A stretch of DNA of 64,000 nucleotides from Streptomyces filipinensis (GCF_014649495.1 NZ_BMTD01000014.1:124001-188000), one strand, 5' to 3'. Shown: positions 43,601 to 51,497, counted from the stretch's first letter. Program-made: numbers and translations. The notes: generated by a model from the letters alone, not told the origin.

Positions 43601-46495
43601 CTGACCGACGTGGCCGAGACCCTGACCGGGCTCGCCGAGGCCCGGCTGTCGGTGCCGCAGACCGCGCACGCCATCGGCTCCGGCAGCCTGCTGGTGCGCA
43701 GCCACGACGGCGTGTTCCGGTTCATCCACGGCTCGGTGGTGGAGTGGCTCGTCGCCCGCGAGTGCGCCCGCCGGCTCACCGACGGCGACAGCGCCCTGCT
43801 GGGCCGGCGCCAGATCGGCCAGCTGGCCGTCGAGTTCCTGTGCGACCTCGCCGACCACCGGATCTGCCAGGCTTGGGCCGAGCGGGAGCTGTCCGGCTCC
43901 CCGGGGGACGCCTCCTCGGACGCCGGCCACGCCAACGCGGTGAAGATCCTCAGCCGGCTCCGGGTGCCCGCCCACACCGATCTGCGCGGCGCGGCCCTGG
44001 CCGGGGAGGACCTGTCCCACCGCGACTTCTCCGGCGTCGACCTCACCCGCGCCGACCTCACCGACGCCCGGCTGGTCGGCGCCCACCTCTCCGGTGCCGT
44101 CCTGCGCGGCACACGGCTGACCGGCGCCCGGCTCGACGGCGCGGATCTGACCGGCGCCGACCTGCGCGGCGCCGACCTCAGACGGGCCCGGCTGATCGGC
44201 ACCGATCTGACCGGCGCCCGGGTGGACGGGGGCCGGTGGCGGCGGGCCGCACTGATCTCGGCGACCATCGGGCCCCTGGCGCGGACCCCCGAACTCCGGG
44301 GCGCCGCGATCGCGCCCGGCATGGCCGTCGACTCCGGGTTCCGGCCTTCCGCGGTGGGCGTCCCGTACGGCTTCGACATGCGCAGCAGCCGGCTGCCCGA
44401 ACCCATCTCCTACAGCCCCGACGGCGAACTGCTCGCCGTGGGCAGCGAGGACGGCGGGGTGCTCGTCTGCGACGCCGCCACCGGCACCCCCCTGCGCACC
44501 CTGCAGGGCCACACCGGCCGGGTCTACGCCGTCAAGTTCCGCGACCGCGTCCTGGCCACCGGCAGCTCCGACGGCACCGTACGTCTGTGGGACCCGGTCT
44601 CCGGCCGCTGTCTGCACCGGCTGGAGATCCACGCGTACGGCGTCTGGCCGGTCGTCCTCGACGCCGAGGGCTCCTTGCTGGCCACCGGTGACGCGGACGG
44701 CGTGGTCACCGTCTGGGACACCGCCTCGGGCACCGCGCTGCACCGGCTGCCCGGCCACACCGCGCCCGTCTACACCGTGGCGTTCGGGCCGGACAACGCC
44801 CTTCTGGTCACCGGGGACGCCTCCGGTGCCGTACGCCTGTGGGACCTGGTCACCGGGGAGACGCGCGGCGAACTGACAGGACATCGAGGTGCGGTGTACC
44901 GGGCGCGGCTGAGTCCGGACGGCTCCGTCCTGGCCACCGCCGACCAGGGCGACGAGCGGCAGGGCGGCACGGTGCGGGTGTGGGACCTCGCCACCGGAAC
45001 CGTGCGGCACGCGTTCACCGGGCACTCCGGTCGCGTCTACACCCTGGACTTCCACCCCGGGGGCGGGCTGCTGGTCAGCGGTGACACCAACGGCGAGGTA
45101 CGGCTGTGGGACCTGGCGGCGCACCGCTCGGCCGGCCTGCTCGGCGGCTGCCGGGGGGCCGTGTACCAGGTGCTGTTCGACCCCGACGGGACCCTGCTCG
45201 CGGCCGGGGACAGCGCCGGGGTGGTCCGGCTGTGGCGGATCGACCCGGAGGCCGACCCGGTCGCCACGCCGCTGCACCGGCAGCCCGCCGAGCACCGCGG
45301 GTCGGTATGGGTGTGCAAGTTCCGTCCGCACGGCGACACGCCCGCCCAGGGCCCCGGCACGCTGCTGGTGACCGGCGGCAACGACGGCGTCGTACGGCTG
45401 TGGGAGCCGGCCGCCGGGCAGGGCCGGCGCATCCTGCGCGGCCACGGGCGGCGGATCGGCAGCCTGTCCTTCAGCGCCGACGGCTCGATGCTGGCGGCGG
45501 GCGGCAACGACGGTGTCGTCCGGGTGTGGCACGCCGCCTCCGGCCGGCGGCTGCGCGAACTGACCGGGCAGAGCGACCGCCTGGTCTCGGCGGTGTTCGG
45601 GCCGGCGGGCCCGCTGCTGGCCACCGCCAGCAGCGACGGCGACGTCTACCTGTGGAACGCCGCCACCGGCGAGTACCAGCGCGAACTGGACGTCGAGACC
45701 GACCACGTCTGGGCGGAGGCGTTCAGCGCCGACGGCGAGCTCCTCGCCACCGCCAACGACGACGACACCGTACGGTTGTGGTACCGGGCCACCGGGGCGC
45801 ACGTCGCCACCATCACCGAGCACTACGGGCGGGTCCGCGCGATCGCCTTCCGGTCCGACGGCGCGGTCCTGGCCACCGGCTGCGACGACCGCAAGGTGCG
45901 GATCTGGGACGTGGACGGCAGTCGGATCACCGCGCAGCTCGACGGCCACACGGACCGGGTGTACGCCGTGGCCTTCGCTCCCGACGGCTCCTGGCTCGTC
46001 AGCGCCTCCTGGGACGGTACGGCGGTGGTCTGGAAGGACGGCGAGGCCGGCCATCGGCTGACGGGCCACACCGGCAAGCTCTGGACCGCGGCCGTCCACC
46101 CCGCGCGCCCCCTGCTGGCGACGGCGGGCGACGACCGGACCGTCCGCTTGTGGAACCCGGACACCGGCGTGCAGAGCGCTGTTCTGACGGGCCACACCGG
46201 GCGGATCCTCGCGGTGGCGTTCAGCCCCGACGGCTCCCTGCTGGCCAGCGGCGGCGAGGACGGCACGGTACGGCTGTGGGACGTCCCGGCCGACGCCCCG
46301 GCTGCCCTGCGCGTCACCCTCGTCGGCATGCCCGGCGGCTGGGCGGCCCTCGCGCCGTCCGGTGGCTACAAGTACGAGGGAGACGTCACCGGCGAGTTCT
46401 GGCACGCGGTCGGCATGTGCCGCTTCGAACCGGGCGAGCTGGACGGTCATCTGCCGGGGGTGTGGCAGGTGCCGCTGGACGACCGGCTCGGGTGA
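40610..46495 (+). CDS. TIR / dead metallophosphoesterase / NACHT / pentapeptide / WD40 protein (STAND NTPase)
   Basis: Single 1961-residue protein. (1) TIR domain, about 12-145, with FFISYSPAD (16-24) and the usual catalytic glutamate position E86 in RMEWQAA. (2) A calcineurin-like metallophosphoesterase module, about 205-480, recognised by VTGDLTASG (251-259) but with PGGQD (289-293) for PGNHD and HGPSD (453-457) for the last histidine motif, so it looks inactive. (3) A linker domain at about 560-670. (4) NACHT NTPase, with Walker A GDFGHGKT (731-738) and Walker B LLFDGFDE (803-810). (5) Pentapeptide repeats, about 1124-1205. (6) Fifteen WD40 blades, about 1263-1910. (7) A C-terminal FWHAVGMCRFEPGELDGHL tail common to this class. 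By family knowledge, TIR-STAND proteins act in phage defence by depleting NAD+ after sensing. The ATG has no clear ribosome site. Confidence 0.9.
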   Translation: MVARQDNPGDTGPLDFFISYSPADERWASWIAWTLEEAGYRTVLQAWDFVPGTNFVDFMDRGVSGSAAVIAVLSRNYERSRYGRMEWQAALRADPDAPERRLITVRVEDIPVEGLLATITYVDLVPVAEPGAARELLLARVRQALDGRARPSLPPGYPGAHGRPVPPAATAPGPGRPLGGPGWAGRRRPAAPPSYPRVSAAPGEREAVTVLQLAGPAFGRGQDPAELQAAIWGDLVELADAGAPSPDLLVVTGDLTASGSRREFEQALAFLTGLRALLGLEPHRVALVPGGQDVNQAACQAYFSTCEADEMPPRPPYWPKWRHFARLFQELYQGLDVVFDSDQPWTLFPVPELHTVIAGLNSSMAYSHRRDDQYGLIGREQAAWFAQALRPHESEGWLRIGVVRHSPGAARAAAPGLRRAGAPGTAALDGAGPLRDTDVLTRLTAPRLHLLLHGPSDAGALPVLTTASGEVPVIGAVGPGRHQLLRVGRDGVSVWEGPQEPRRRPVRWHRAHRAFGPEAAGDAGDTGDSGGGVPGAGPVPPAGRNGGPESEPEPRALTSPAEILLARVAEVCRTRHEGAQIRHVDGPLPQLLVTWTQSGFVRQQRVAVQLGTPAAQDVDRFVALVHAADAETEAELVHDGPPPARELRDAARRRGVRVRSFTEFQGLLDLRGYVAAQSERLRTDPRYPPGMYLPQRYREVERLDAEDRDGLVDEMLRLLDSDQGRFLLLLGDFGHGKTFALRELARRVPAELPHLVPLLIELHALDRAYSFEGLVAAHLAAHGVDNIDLRAFRYMLQQGRIVLLFDGFDELVNQVTYDRAAERLQVLLDSAVDSAKIVVSSRTQHFRSQGQVLTALGERVGLLPHRRVLAVQEFSPRQIRAYLVNRYDGDERAAEHRLALLDAIPDLLALCRNPRLLGFVADLDDDRLRAVAGAGRALSPAGLYEEVLTAWLNFEVQRAGGSPGRAPGLSLDQLWDAVTALALRLWESGQDSLRLDELTDVAETLTGLAEARLSVPQTAHAIGSGSLLVRSHDGVFRFIHGSVVEWLVARECARRLTDGDSALLGRRQIGQLAVEFLCDLADHRICQAWAERELSGSPGDASSDAGHANAVKILSRLRVPAHTDLRGAALAGEDLSHRDFSGVDLTRADLTDARLVGAHLSGAVLRGTRLTGARLDGADLTGADLRGADLRRARLIGTDLTGARVDGGRWRRAALISATIGPLARTPELRGAAIAPGMAVDSGFRPSAVGVPYGFDMRSSRLPEPISYSPDGELLAVGSEDGGVLVCDAATGTPLRTLQGHTGRVYAVKFRDRVLATGSSDGTVRLWDPVSGRCLHRLEIHAYGVWPVVLDAEGSLLATGDADGVVTVWDTASGTALHRLPGHTAPVYTVAFGPDNALLVTGDASGAVRLWDLVTGETRGELTGHRGAVYRARLSPDGSVLATADQGDERQGGTVRVWDLATGTVRHAFTGHSGRVYTLDFHPGGGLLVSGDTNGEVRLWDLAAHRSAGLLGGCRGAVYQVLFDPDGTLLAAGDSAGVVRLWRIDPEADPVATPLHRQPAEHRGSVWVCKFRPHGDTPAQGPGTLLVTGGNDGVVRLWEPAAGQGRRILRGHGRRIGSLSFSADGSMLAAGGNDGVVRVWHAASGRRLRELTGQSDRLVSAVFGPAGPLLATASSDGDVYLWNAATGEYQRELDVETDHVWAEAFSADGELLATANDDDTVRLWYRATGAHVATITEHYGRVRAIAFRSDGAVLATGCDDRKVRIWDVDGSRITAQLDGHTDRVYAVAFAPDGSWLVSASWDGTAVVWKDGEAGHRLTGHTGKLWTAAVHPARPLLATAGDDRTVRLWNPDTGVQSAVLTGHTGRILAVAFSPDGSLLASGGEDGTVRLWDVPADAPAALRVTLVGMPGGWAALAPSGGYKYEGDVTGEFWHAVGMCRFEPGELDGHLPGVWQVPLDDRLG

Positions 46496-46540
46496 GGGCC
46501 GACAGGAGGGGGCGAGCAGGGGGGAGTTCAGGAAAGGGGG

Positions 46541-46574
46541 CACTTTTGAACACGTTCAAATGTGGGCGTACGCT
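46541..46574 (+). promoter_or_regulatory. Palindromic operator overlapping a promoter
   Basis: The inverted repeat TTTGAACACGTTCAAA (46545-46560) is flanked by matching CAC and GTG (46541-46543, 46562-46564), giving 24 bp of near-perfect dyad symmetry. TTGAAC within it (46546-46551), a 17-base spacer and TACGCT (46569-46574) form a promoter. Transcription would start at or next to the ATG at 46581, so the mRNA would be leaderless and a bound protein would block the -35 site. Confidence 0.7.
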
Positions 46575-46580
46575 GTTGCC

Positions 46581-47081
46581 ATGAGCGACAGAGCCGCCCT
46601 GCTGAAGGGCATCCGCGTCTGGTTGGCCCTCTTCGTCGTGTGCCTCGCGCTCAGCGGGGCCACGGCCTTCCCCCTGGTGCACGAACTGCGCTGGACGGAC
46701 AGCGCGCTGCGGGCGCTGTCCGTGCCGGAGCACCTGCCCGCGCTGACGGACTGGATCACCCGCGTGCGCGACGGCCTCGACACCGCCGACGCCGACTACC
46801 CGTTCCTGCTCTACGGCACCGACTGGCTGGCCTTCGCCCACCTCGTCATCGCGGTCGCCTTCTACGGCCCCTACCGCGACCCGGTGCGCAACATCTGGGT
46901 CGTCGAGTTCGGGATGATCGCCTGCGCCGGGATCATCCCGCTCGCCCTGGTCTGCGGTCCGATCCGCGGGATCCCGTTCTGGTGGAGCGTGATCGACATG
47001 TCCTTCGGGGTCTTCGGAGTCGTCCCGCTGTACGTCGTACGCAAGAAGATCAAGCGGCTGGAGGCGCTCACGGCCGGCTGA
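46581..47081 (+). CDS. Small multi-pass membrane protein, unknown
   Basis: Protein of 166 residues with about four membrane helices (VWLALFVVCLALSGATAF, WLAFAHLVIAVAFYG, FGMIACAGIIPLALVCG, IDMSFGVFGVVPLYVV) and a basic C-terminus. No family name recognised. The absence of a ribosome site and the promoter position suggest leaderless translation. It starts 85 bases after the giant STAND gene but has its own promoter. It converges with the small minus-strand gene at 47068. Confidence 0.82.
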   Translation: MSDRAALLKGIRVWLALFVVCLALSGATAFPLVHELRWTDSALRALSVPEHLPALTDWITRVRDGLDTADADYPFLLYGTDWLAFAHLVIAVAFYGPYRDPVRNIWVVEFGMIACAGIIPLALVCGPIRGIPFWWSVIDMSFGVFGVVPLYVVRKKIKRLEALTAG

Positions 47082-47316
47082 CGGCGTCGAGCACGATCCG
47101 CCGGGCCACCGGGTGGGCCCCGTCGCCCTCGGCGTCGGTCGAGTCCACCGAGGACACCAGCGTGCGGCCCAGGTCCCGGTGGTACGTGTGCCGTATCCCG
47201 GCCGCGCGCAGCACCAGCCGGGCCGCCTCCTCAGCGTACGGCCGTCCCGTCGCGCGAAAAACCGTTGTCGCCCCGGCCCCCGCTGCCTCTCCGCCACGTT
47301 CCGCTTCCTCACGCAC
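47068..47316 (-). CDS. Small hypothetical protein
   Basis: Putative protein of 82 residues from the GTG at 47316; the start is uncertain. The part from ATTVFRATGRPYAEEAARLVLRAA to VARRIVLDAVSRP has plausible amino-acid composition and helical periodicity. No family recognised. It overlaps the convergent membrane protein gene by 14 bases, and its frame stays open far upstream through the GDPD gene in another frame. Confidence 0.45.
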   Translation of the reverse strand: MREEAERGGEAAGAGATTVFRATGRPYAEEAARLVLRAAGIRHTYHRDLGRTLVSSVDSTDAEGDGAHPVARRIVLDAVSRP

Positions 47317-47366
47317 GGAGCCGGCCCGCCGCCCCACGGGGCCGCCGGCCCCCGCCGGTGCGGTGC

Positions 47367-48053
47367 TCAGCCGCCGTTGCGCAGGGCGTGCAGGACGTCG
47401 ACGCGGTTCGTGGTGATCGAGTCGACGTCCAGGTCGAGCAGCCGGCTCAGCGAGCGGCGGGTGTCCGGCGTCCACACGGACAGCAGGTGCCCGCCGCGGT
47501 GGACGCGGGCCGCCAGCTCGCGACTCACCAGGGAGAAGCGGTAGTTGAGCCAGCGCGGGCGGATCACGTCCAGCAGCGCGGGCCGGGGCGGGGCGAGGGT
47601 CGTCCAGGTCAGGGCGATCTCGGCGGCCGGATCGGCGGCGCGGACGGCGAGCATCGCCTCGGCGCCCGCGCAGTAGTAGACGCGCTCGCGGGCCCCGCTC
47701 TGCCGGACCACGTCCATGACCCGGTCCACCATCCGCCGGCCGGGCCGCCCGCACAGGTCCACCATCACCCGGCGGTCCCCGGTCGCGGCCAGTGCCTCCG
47801 CGAGCGTCGGCACCCCGCCCGACGTGAGCCCGCGCAGCTCCGCGGCGGACAACGCGCCGAGCGGCCGGTCGAGTTCCCACAGCCGCTTGAGCGTCTCGTC
47901 GTGCAGCAGCACGGGGACGCCGTCACGGGTGAGCCGTACGTCGATCTCGACCGCGTCCGCGCCCCGGTCGAGCGCGGAGCGCAGCGAGTCGACGGTGTTC
48001 TCGCGGAAGCGGTAGGGGTCGCCGCGGTGGGCCACGGCGGTCACGGTCTGCAT
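47367..48053 (-). CDS. Glycerophosphodiester phosphodiesterase family protein
   Basis: GDPD-type TIM-barrel enzyme of 228 residues. The catalytic set is present: VAHRGDPYRFRENTVDSL (His and Glu), VEIDVRLTRDGVPVLLHD (Glu, Asp and the second His). It would release glycerol-3-phosphate from deacylated phospholipids. No signal peptide, so it is probably cytoplasmic. The ATG at 48053 follows GGGGG; an ATG at 48062 is possible. It follows the adenosine-deaminase-family gene by 20 bases on the same strand. Confidence 0.9.
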   Translation of the reverse strand: MQTVTAVAHRGDPYRFRENTVDSLRSALDRGADAVEIDVRLTRDGVPVLLHDETLKRLWELDRPLGALSAAELRGLTSGGVPTLAEALAATGDRRVMVDLCGRPGRRMVDRVMDVVRQSGARERVYYCAGAEAMLAVRAADPAAEIALTWTTLAPPRPALLDVIRPRWLNYRFSLVSRELAARVHRGGHLLSVWTPDTRRSLSRLLDLDVDSITTNRVDVLHALRNGG

Positions 48054-48073
48054 GACCCCCATTGTGGTGGGCG

Positions 48074-49144
48074 TCAGGAGGCGAGCCAGGTGCTGGTGTA
48101 CGTGTCGATCTCCGCCGCGATCCGGGCCTTGCCCGGCGCGTCGAGGAAGGACGCCTCCACCGCGTTCCTGGCGAGGTCGGCGAGGCCGCGCTCGTCCAGG
48201 TCCAGCAGCCGGGCGGCCACCGCGTACTCGTTGTTGAGGTCCGTGCCGAACATCGGCGGGTCGTCGGAGTTGATCGTGACCAGTACCCCCGCCTGCACGA
48301 AGTCCTTGAGCGGGTGCTCGTCCAGGGTGGTGACCGCGCGGGTGGCGATGTTGGAGGTCGGGCAGACCTCCAGCGCGATGCGGTGCTCGGCGAGGTGCGC
48401 GAGCAGCTTGGGGTCCTGGGCGGAGCTGGTGCCGTGCCCGATGCGCTCCGCGCGCAGCTCGGTCAGCGCGTCCCACACCGTCCCGGGGCCGGTGGTCTCC
48501 CCGGCGTGCGGCACGGCGTGCAGGCCGGCGGCGATGGCGCGGTCGAAGTACGGCTTGAACTGCGGCCGGGGCACGCCGATCTCGGGCCCGCCGAGCCCGA
48601 ACGACACGAGCCCCTCGGGGCGGATGCGGTCGTCGGTGGCGAGCCGTGCCGTCTCCTCGGCGGACTCCAGCCCGGCCTCGCCGGGGATGTCGAAGCACCA
48701 GCGCAGCACGGTCCCGAACTCGGCCTCGGCCGCCTTGCGGGCGTCCTCGATCGCCGCCATGAAGGCCAGCTCGTCGATGCCGCGCCGGGTGGAGGAGAAG
48801 GGGGTGATGGTCAGCTCGGCGTACCGCACCTGCTGGCGGGCCAGATCGCGGGCGACCTCGTAGGTGAGCAGCCGGACGTCCTCCGGGGTGCGGATGAGGT
48901 CCACGACCGACAGGTACACGTCGATGAAGTGGGCGAAGTCGGTGAAGGTGAAGAAGTCGGCCAGGGCCTCGGGGTCGGAGGGCACCTTGGAGTCGGGGTG
49001 GCGGGCGGCCAGCTCCGAGACGATGCGCGGGGAGGCGGAGCCGACGTGGTGGACGTGCAGTTCGGCCTTGGGCAGCCCGGCGATGAAGGTCCGCAGGTCC
49101 CGGTCGGCGGTGCCGGCGGCGGGTACGGAGCTGCTGTCGGTCAT
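48074..49144 (-). CDS. Adenosine deaminase family protein, probably aminodeoxyfutalosine deaminase
   Basis: Amidohydrolase-superfamily deaminase of 356 residues. The HxH metal motif in KAELHVHHVGSAS, VPHAGETTGP (His and catalytic Glu), RIGHGTSSAQD and NSDDPPMFGT are complete. The HVHHVGS form, rather than HVHLDG(A), and the chromosomal position recall the Streptomyces enzyme that deaminates 6-aminodeoxyfutalosine in the futalosine route to menaquinone (SCO5662 as I remember it). Plain adenosine deaminase is the alternative. GGGAGGA precedes the ATG. Confidence 0.85.
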   Translation of the reverse strand: MTDSSSVPAAGTADRDLRTFIAGLPKAELHVHHVGSASPRIVSELAARHPDSKVPSDPEALADFFTFTDFAHFIDVYLSVVDLIRTPEDVRLLTYEVARDLARQQVRYAELTITPFSSTRRGIDELAFMAAIEDARKAAEAEFGTVLRWCFDIPGEAGLESAEETARLATDDRIRPEGLVSFGLGGPEIGVPRPQFKPYFDRAIAAGLHAVPHAGETTGPGTVWDALTELRAERIGHGTSSAQDPKLLAHLAEHRIALEVCPTSNIATRAVTTLDEHPLKDFVQAGVLVTINSDDPPMFGTDLNNEYAVAARLLDLDERGLADLARNAVEASFLDAPGKARIAAEIDTYTSTWLAS

Positions 49145-49487
49145 GGGGTCCTCCCCGGACAGGGCGCCGCGCCCCGGATACGGGCGCGGCGCGGGTGATC
49201 GGCTGATCGGCAGTACGCAGCACATCGTAGGCGGGGAGGGGTGCCGGGGTGCCGGGCGCGGGCCCGTCGACCGGTGGTGCGGTCCGCGGAGGGCGCGCGT
49301 GGGGTGCGGAGCGGTCTGTCGGCGAAGGGTCCTTTAGGTGGGCCGGGGGGCGGCGCGGAGGGGTGGCCTCCGGATGTACGCCCCGGGATCCACCGCCCGG
49401 CCCGTGCGCTGCGGGAATCCGGGGTACCGGGCCGCAGGGGTGCGGAGGTGAGGCCGTAGCATGGCGGCACGAACGACCGAGGGGGAC
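49145..49487. other. Divergent intergenic region without a gene
   Basis: 343 bases between the deaminase gene and the DUF4190 gene. Open frames here are short shadows with high Arg/Gly content. TACGAT on the minus strand (49229-49224) and TAGCAT on the plus strand (49457-49462) could be -10 elements, but neither has a good -35 partner. Nothing else is seen. Confidence 0.5.
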
Positions 49488-50213
49488 ATGCCCGTGAGCG
49501 ACGGAGCGCAGCCGAGTGGGGCCGCGGGGGGCGACTACAACCCGTGGGCGCCGCCCGAGCACCGGCCTTCGCTGGAGAAGAAGCCGGGCGAGCCCCAGGA
49601 CCAGCCGCCCGTGCGGCCGCCGTCCGTGCACGACCAGGCGACCATGATCTCCCTGCAGCCCGACGGCTTCCCGCCGCCCGCGGCCGCCCCCGGCTTCGCC
49701 CCGCCTGCCGCCGCCCCCGGTTTCGGCATGCCCGGCCCGGCCCCGATGGGCGGTGAGGCCGTACCGCCACCGCCGATCGCGCCCTCGGGCCCCGGCATAC
49801 CCGCACCGCCCGCTTCCGGCGGCTACGGCTACCCCGGCTACCCCGCGGGCTACGGCTGGACCGGTATGCCGATGGCCCCGCAGAACGGCATGGGCGTCGC
49901 GGCGATGGTGCTCGGCATCCTCTCCCTGTGCCTGTTCTGCATGTACGGCGTGGTCTCCGTGGTGCTGGGCATCCTCGCGGTGGTCTTCGGCATCAAGGGC
50001 CGCAAGCGGGCCCAGCTCGGCGAGGCCACCAACCACGGCCAGGCCCAGGCGGGTCTGATCATGGGCATCATCGGCATCGTGGTCGGCATCGCCGTGATCG
50101 TCCTGCTGGCGATCGGCATCACCGCCGCCATCCATGAGGGCCGCACACACTCCGGCCCGTACGACGACGACTCCGCCCGCGGTGTCTCGGTGACGGTGGC
50201 CACCGGCCGCTGA
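49488..50213 (+). CDS. DUF4190 membrane protein (paralogue 1)
   Basis: Protein of 241 residues with a long Pro/Ala/Gly-rich cytoplasmic tail (about 1-135) followed by two membrane helices (VLGILSLCLFCMYGVVSVVLGILAVVFG and LIMGIIGIVVGIAVIVLLAIGI) joined by KGRKRAQLGEATNHGQAQAG. The helix-loop-helix pattern is that of DUF4190, whose function is unknown. The ATG at 49488 follows GAGGGGGA. A shorter paralogue follows. Confidence 0.87.
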   Translation: MPVSDGAQPSGAAGGDYNPWAPPEHRPSLEKKPGEPQDQPPVRPPSVHDQATMISLQPDGFPPPAAAPGFAPPAAAPGFGMPGPAPMGGEAVPPPPIAPSGPGIPAPPASGGYGYPGYPAGYGWTGMPMAPQNGMGVAAMVLGILSLCLFCMYGVVSVVLGILAVVFGIKGRKRAQLGEATNHGQAQAGLIMGIIGIVVGIAVIVLLAIGITAAIHEGRTHSGPYDDDSARGVSVTVATGR

Positions 50214-50320
50214 GTCCGTCGGGTCCTGGCCGTTCGGACGCCGGTCGGCCGGAACCCGCTCCCTCCCGTTGCGTGCGGCCATTACGATGCCCTCGATCGT
50301 CAACGGAGGGGAAAGCGCGC

Positions 50321-50776
50321 ATGTCCAACATCAACCCCGGAGCCGGTGGTTACGGTCCGCCGGCTCCGCAGCAGCCGCCGGGATACGGATACCCGCAGCA
50401 GCCCGGGCCCGGCTACGGCTACCCGCAGGCGGGGCAGGGGCCGTCCTACCCGGCCGCCCCGCCCACGGCGTACCCGCAGGGCCCCGGCTACGCCATGCCG
50501 ATGCAGCCGAGCAACGGCATGGGGACCACGGGACTGGTGCTGGGCATCATCGGCGTGGTCTGCAGCCTCACCATCGCCATGGAGATCCTCGGGATGATCC
50601 TGGGCATCCTGGCGATCATCTTCGGCGCCATCGGCCGGGGCAAGGCCAACCGGGGTGAGGCCACCAACAAGGGCGCGGCGACCGCCGGTCTCGTCTGCGG
50701 CATCATCGCCACCGTGCTCCTGCCGCTGCTGGTCTTCGCGTTCTTCGCCAGCATGTTCAGCGCCAGCACGTTCTGA
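50321..50776 (+). CDS. DUF4190 membrane protein (paralogue 2)
   Basis: Protein of 151 residues with a Gly/Tyr/Pro-Gln-rich N-terminus (repeated GYGYPQ units) and the same two-helix DUF4190 module (VLGIIGVVCSLTIAMEILGMILGIL, GKANRGEATNKGAATAG, VCGIIATVLLPLLVFAFF). GGAGGGG precedes the ATG. The two tandem copies probably arose by duplication. A strong terminator follows. Confidence 0.87.
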   Translation: MSNINPGAGGYGPPAPQQPPGYGYPQQPGPGYGYPQAGQGPSYPAAPPTAYPQGPGYAMPMQPSNGMGTTGLVLGIIGVVCSLTIAMEILGMILGILAIIFGAIGRGKANRGEATNKGAATAGLVCGIIATVLLPLLVFAFFASMFSASTF

Positions 50777-50802
50777 CGTCCCGGCGGGCCGGGAGGCGAC
50801 AC

Positions 50803-50828
50803 GGGGGCCGGCCGTCAGGCCGGCCCCC
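50803..50828. terminator. Convergent terminator
   Basis: A perfect 11-bp stem (50803-50813 with 50818-50828) with loop GTCA, between the DUF4190 stop (50776) and the convergent NADAR stop (50862). Confidence 0.8.
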
Positions 50829-50861
50829 CAGCTGTCGGGCGGGCCCCCGGCTCCGGCCCGC

Positions 50862-51425
50862 TCAGGCCGCCGCCCCCGCCAACCGCTCCCGCGCCTCCAT
50901 CAGCGCGAAGCCCAGCAGGTTCGGTCCGCGCCACCGCTCCGGGTCCGAGGCCGCCTCGTCGTCCGCCGCGAGGCCGATGCCCCATACACGGTCCAAGGGG
51001 CTCGCCTCCACCAGGACCCGGTCACCCGTGCCCAGCAGGAACGCCCGCAGATCGTCGTCCGCCGCGAACTTGTGGACGCTGCCCTCGACCACGATCCGGA
51101 AGCGCTCCCGCTCCCACACCGCCTCGTCGAAGCCGCGGACCAGCCGGCCCTCCTTCTTGACCTGCGCGGGATGCTCCGCGGCCAGCACCCGGCGCTCCGC
51201 CTCCGCGTCGCCGAACAGCCGCGCCTTGCCGGCCATCATCCAGTGCTCGGCCGTCGCGTACTCCACCCCGTCCACCACGAACGGTGACGGCCACCACTGG
51301 CTCAGACAGCTCGCGCCGATCCTGCCGTCCGGCCGCGGCCGGTGTCCCCAGAAGTGCAGATACTTGACCCGGGCCCCGGCCCGGACCTCGCTGATCAGGG
51401 CTTCCAACCCGTCGATCTTCCCCAT
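50862..51425 (-). CDS. NADAR family protein (YbiA-like)
   Basis: Protein of 187 residues. FWGHRPRPDG, LSQWWPSPFVVDGVEYATAEHWMMAGKARLF and VWGIGLAADDEAASDPERWRGPNLLGFALMEARE are the conserved NADAR motifs. Known NADAR proteins are N-glycosidases acting on riboflavin intermediates (YbiA) or removing ADP-ribose from bases (for example in DarT-type systems). No DarT-like partner is seen. The ATG at 51425 was chosen over 51455. Confidence 0.9.
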   Translation of the reverse strand: MGKIDGLEALISEVRAGARVKYLHFWGHRPRPDGRIGASCLSQWWPSPFVVDGVEYATAEHWMMAGKARLFGDAEAERRVLAAEHPAQVKKEGRLVRGFDEAVWERERFRIVVEGSVHKFAADDDLRAFLLGTGDRVLVEASPLDRVWGIGLAADDEAASDPERWRGPNLLGFALMEARERLAGAAA

Positions 51426-51497
51426 GCACGCGAGTCTGGCACGTACCACTGACACTCCGTCCGGCCTTTTCCCTCCGCACTCGACACCTGGTCGACA

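Noticed and set aside
44400..46330. Repetitive DNA at 44.4-46.3 kb as a possible repeat array
   Set aside because: The repetition is explained by the fifteen WD40 repeats; the DNA units are diverged and in frame.
40592..46543. A 1983-codon open frame on the minus strand opposite the STAND gene
   Set aside because: It is the antisense shadow of a GC-rich coding region: composition is Gly/Pro/Val/Gln-rich without domains, while the plus frame has clear TIR, NACHT and WD40 motifs.
47367..50303. A 978-codon minus-strand frame
   Set aside because: Only its last part (from 48053) codes a recognisable protein, GDPD; the rest is antisense or out of frame to the deaminase and DUF4190 genes.
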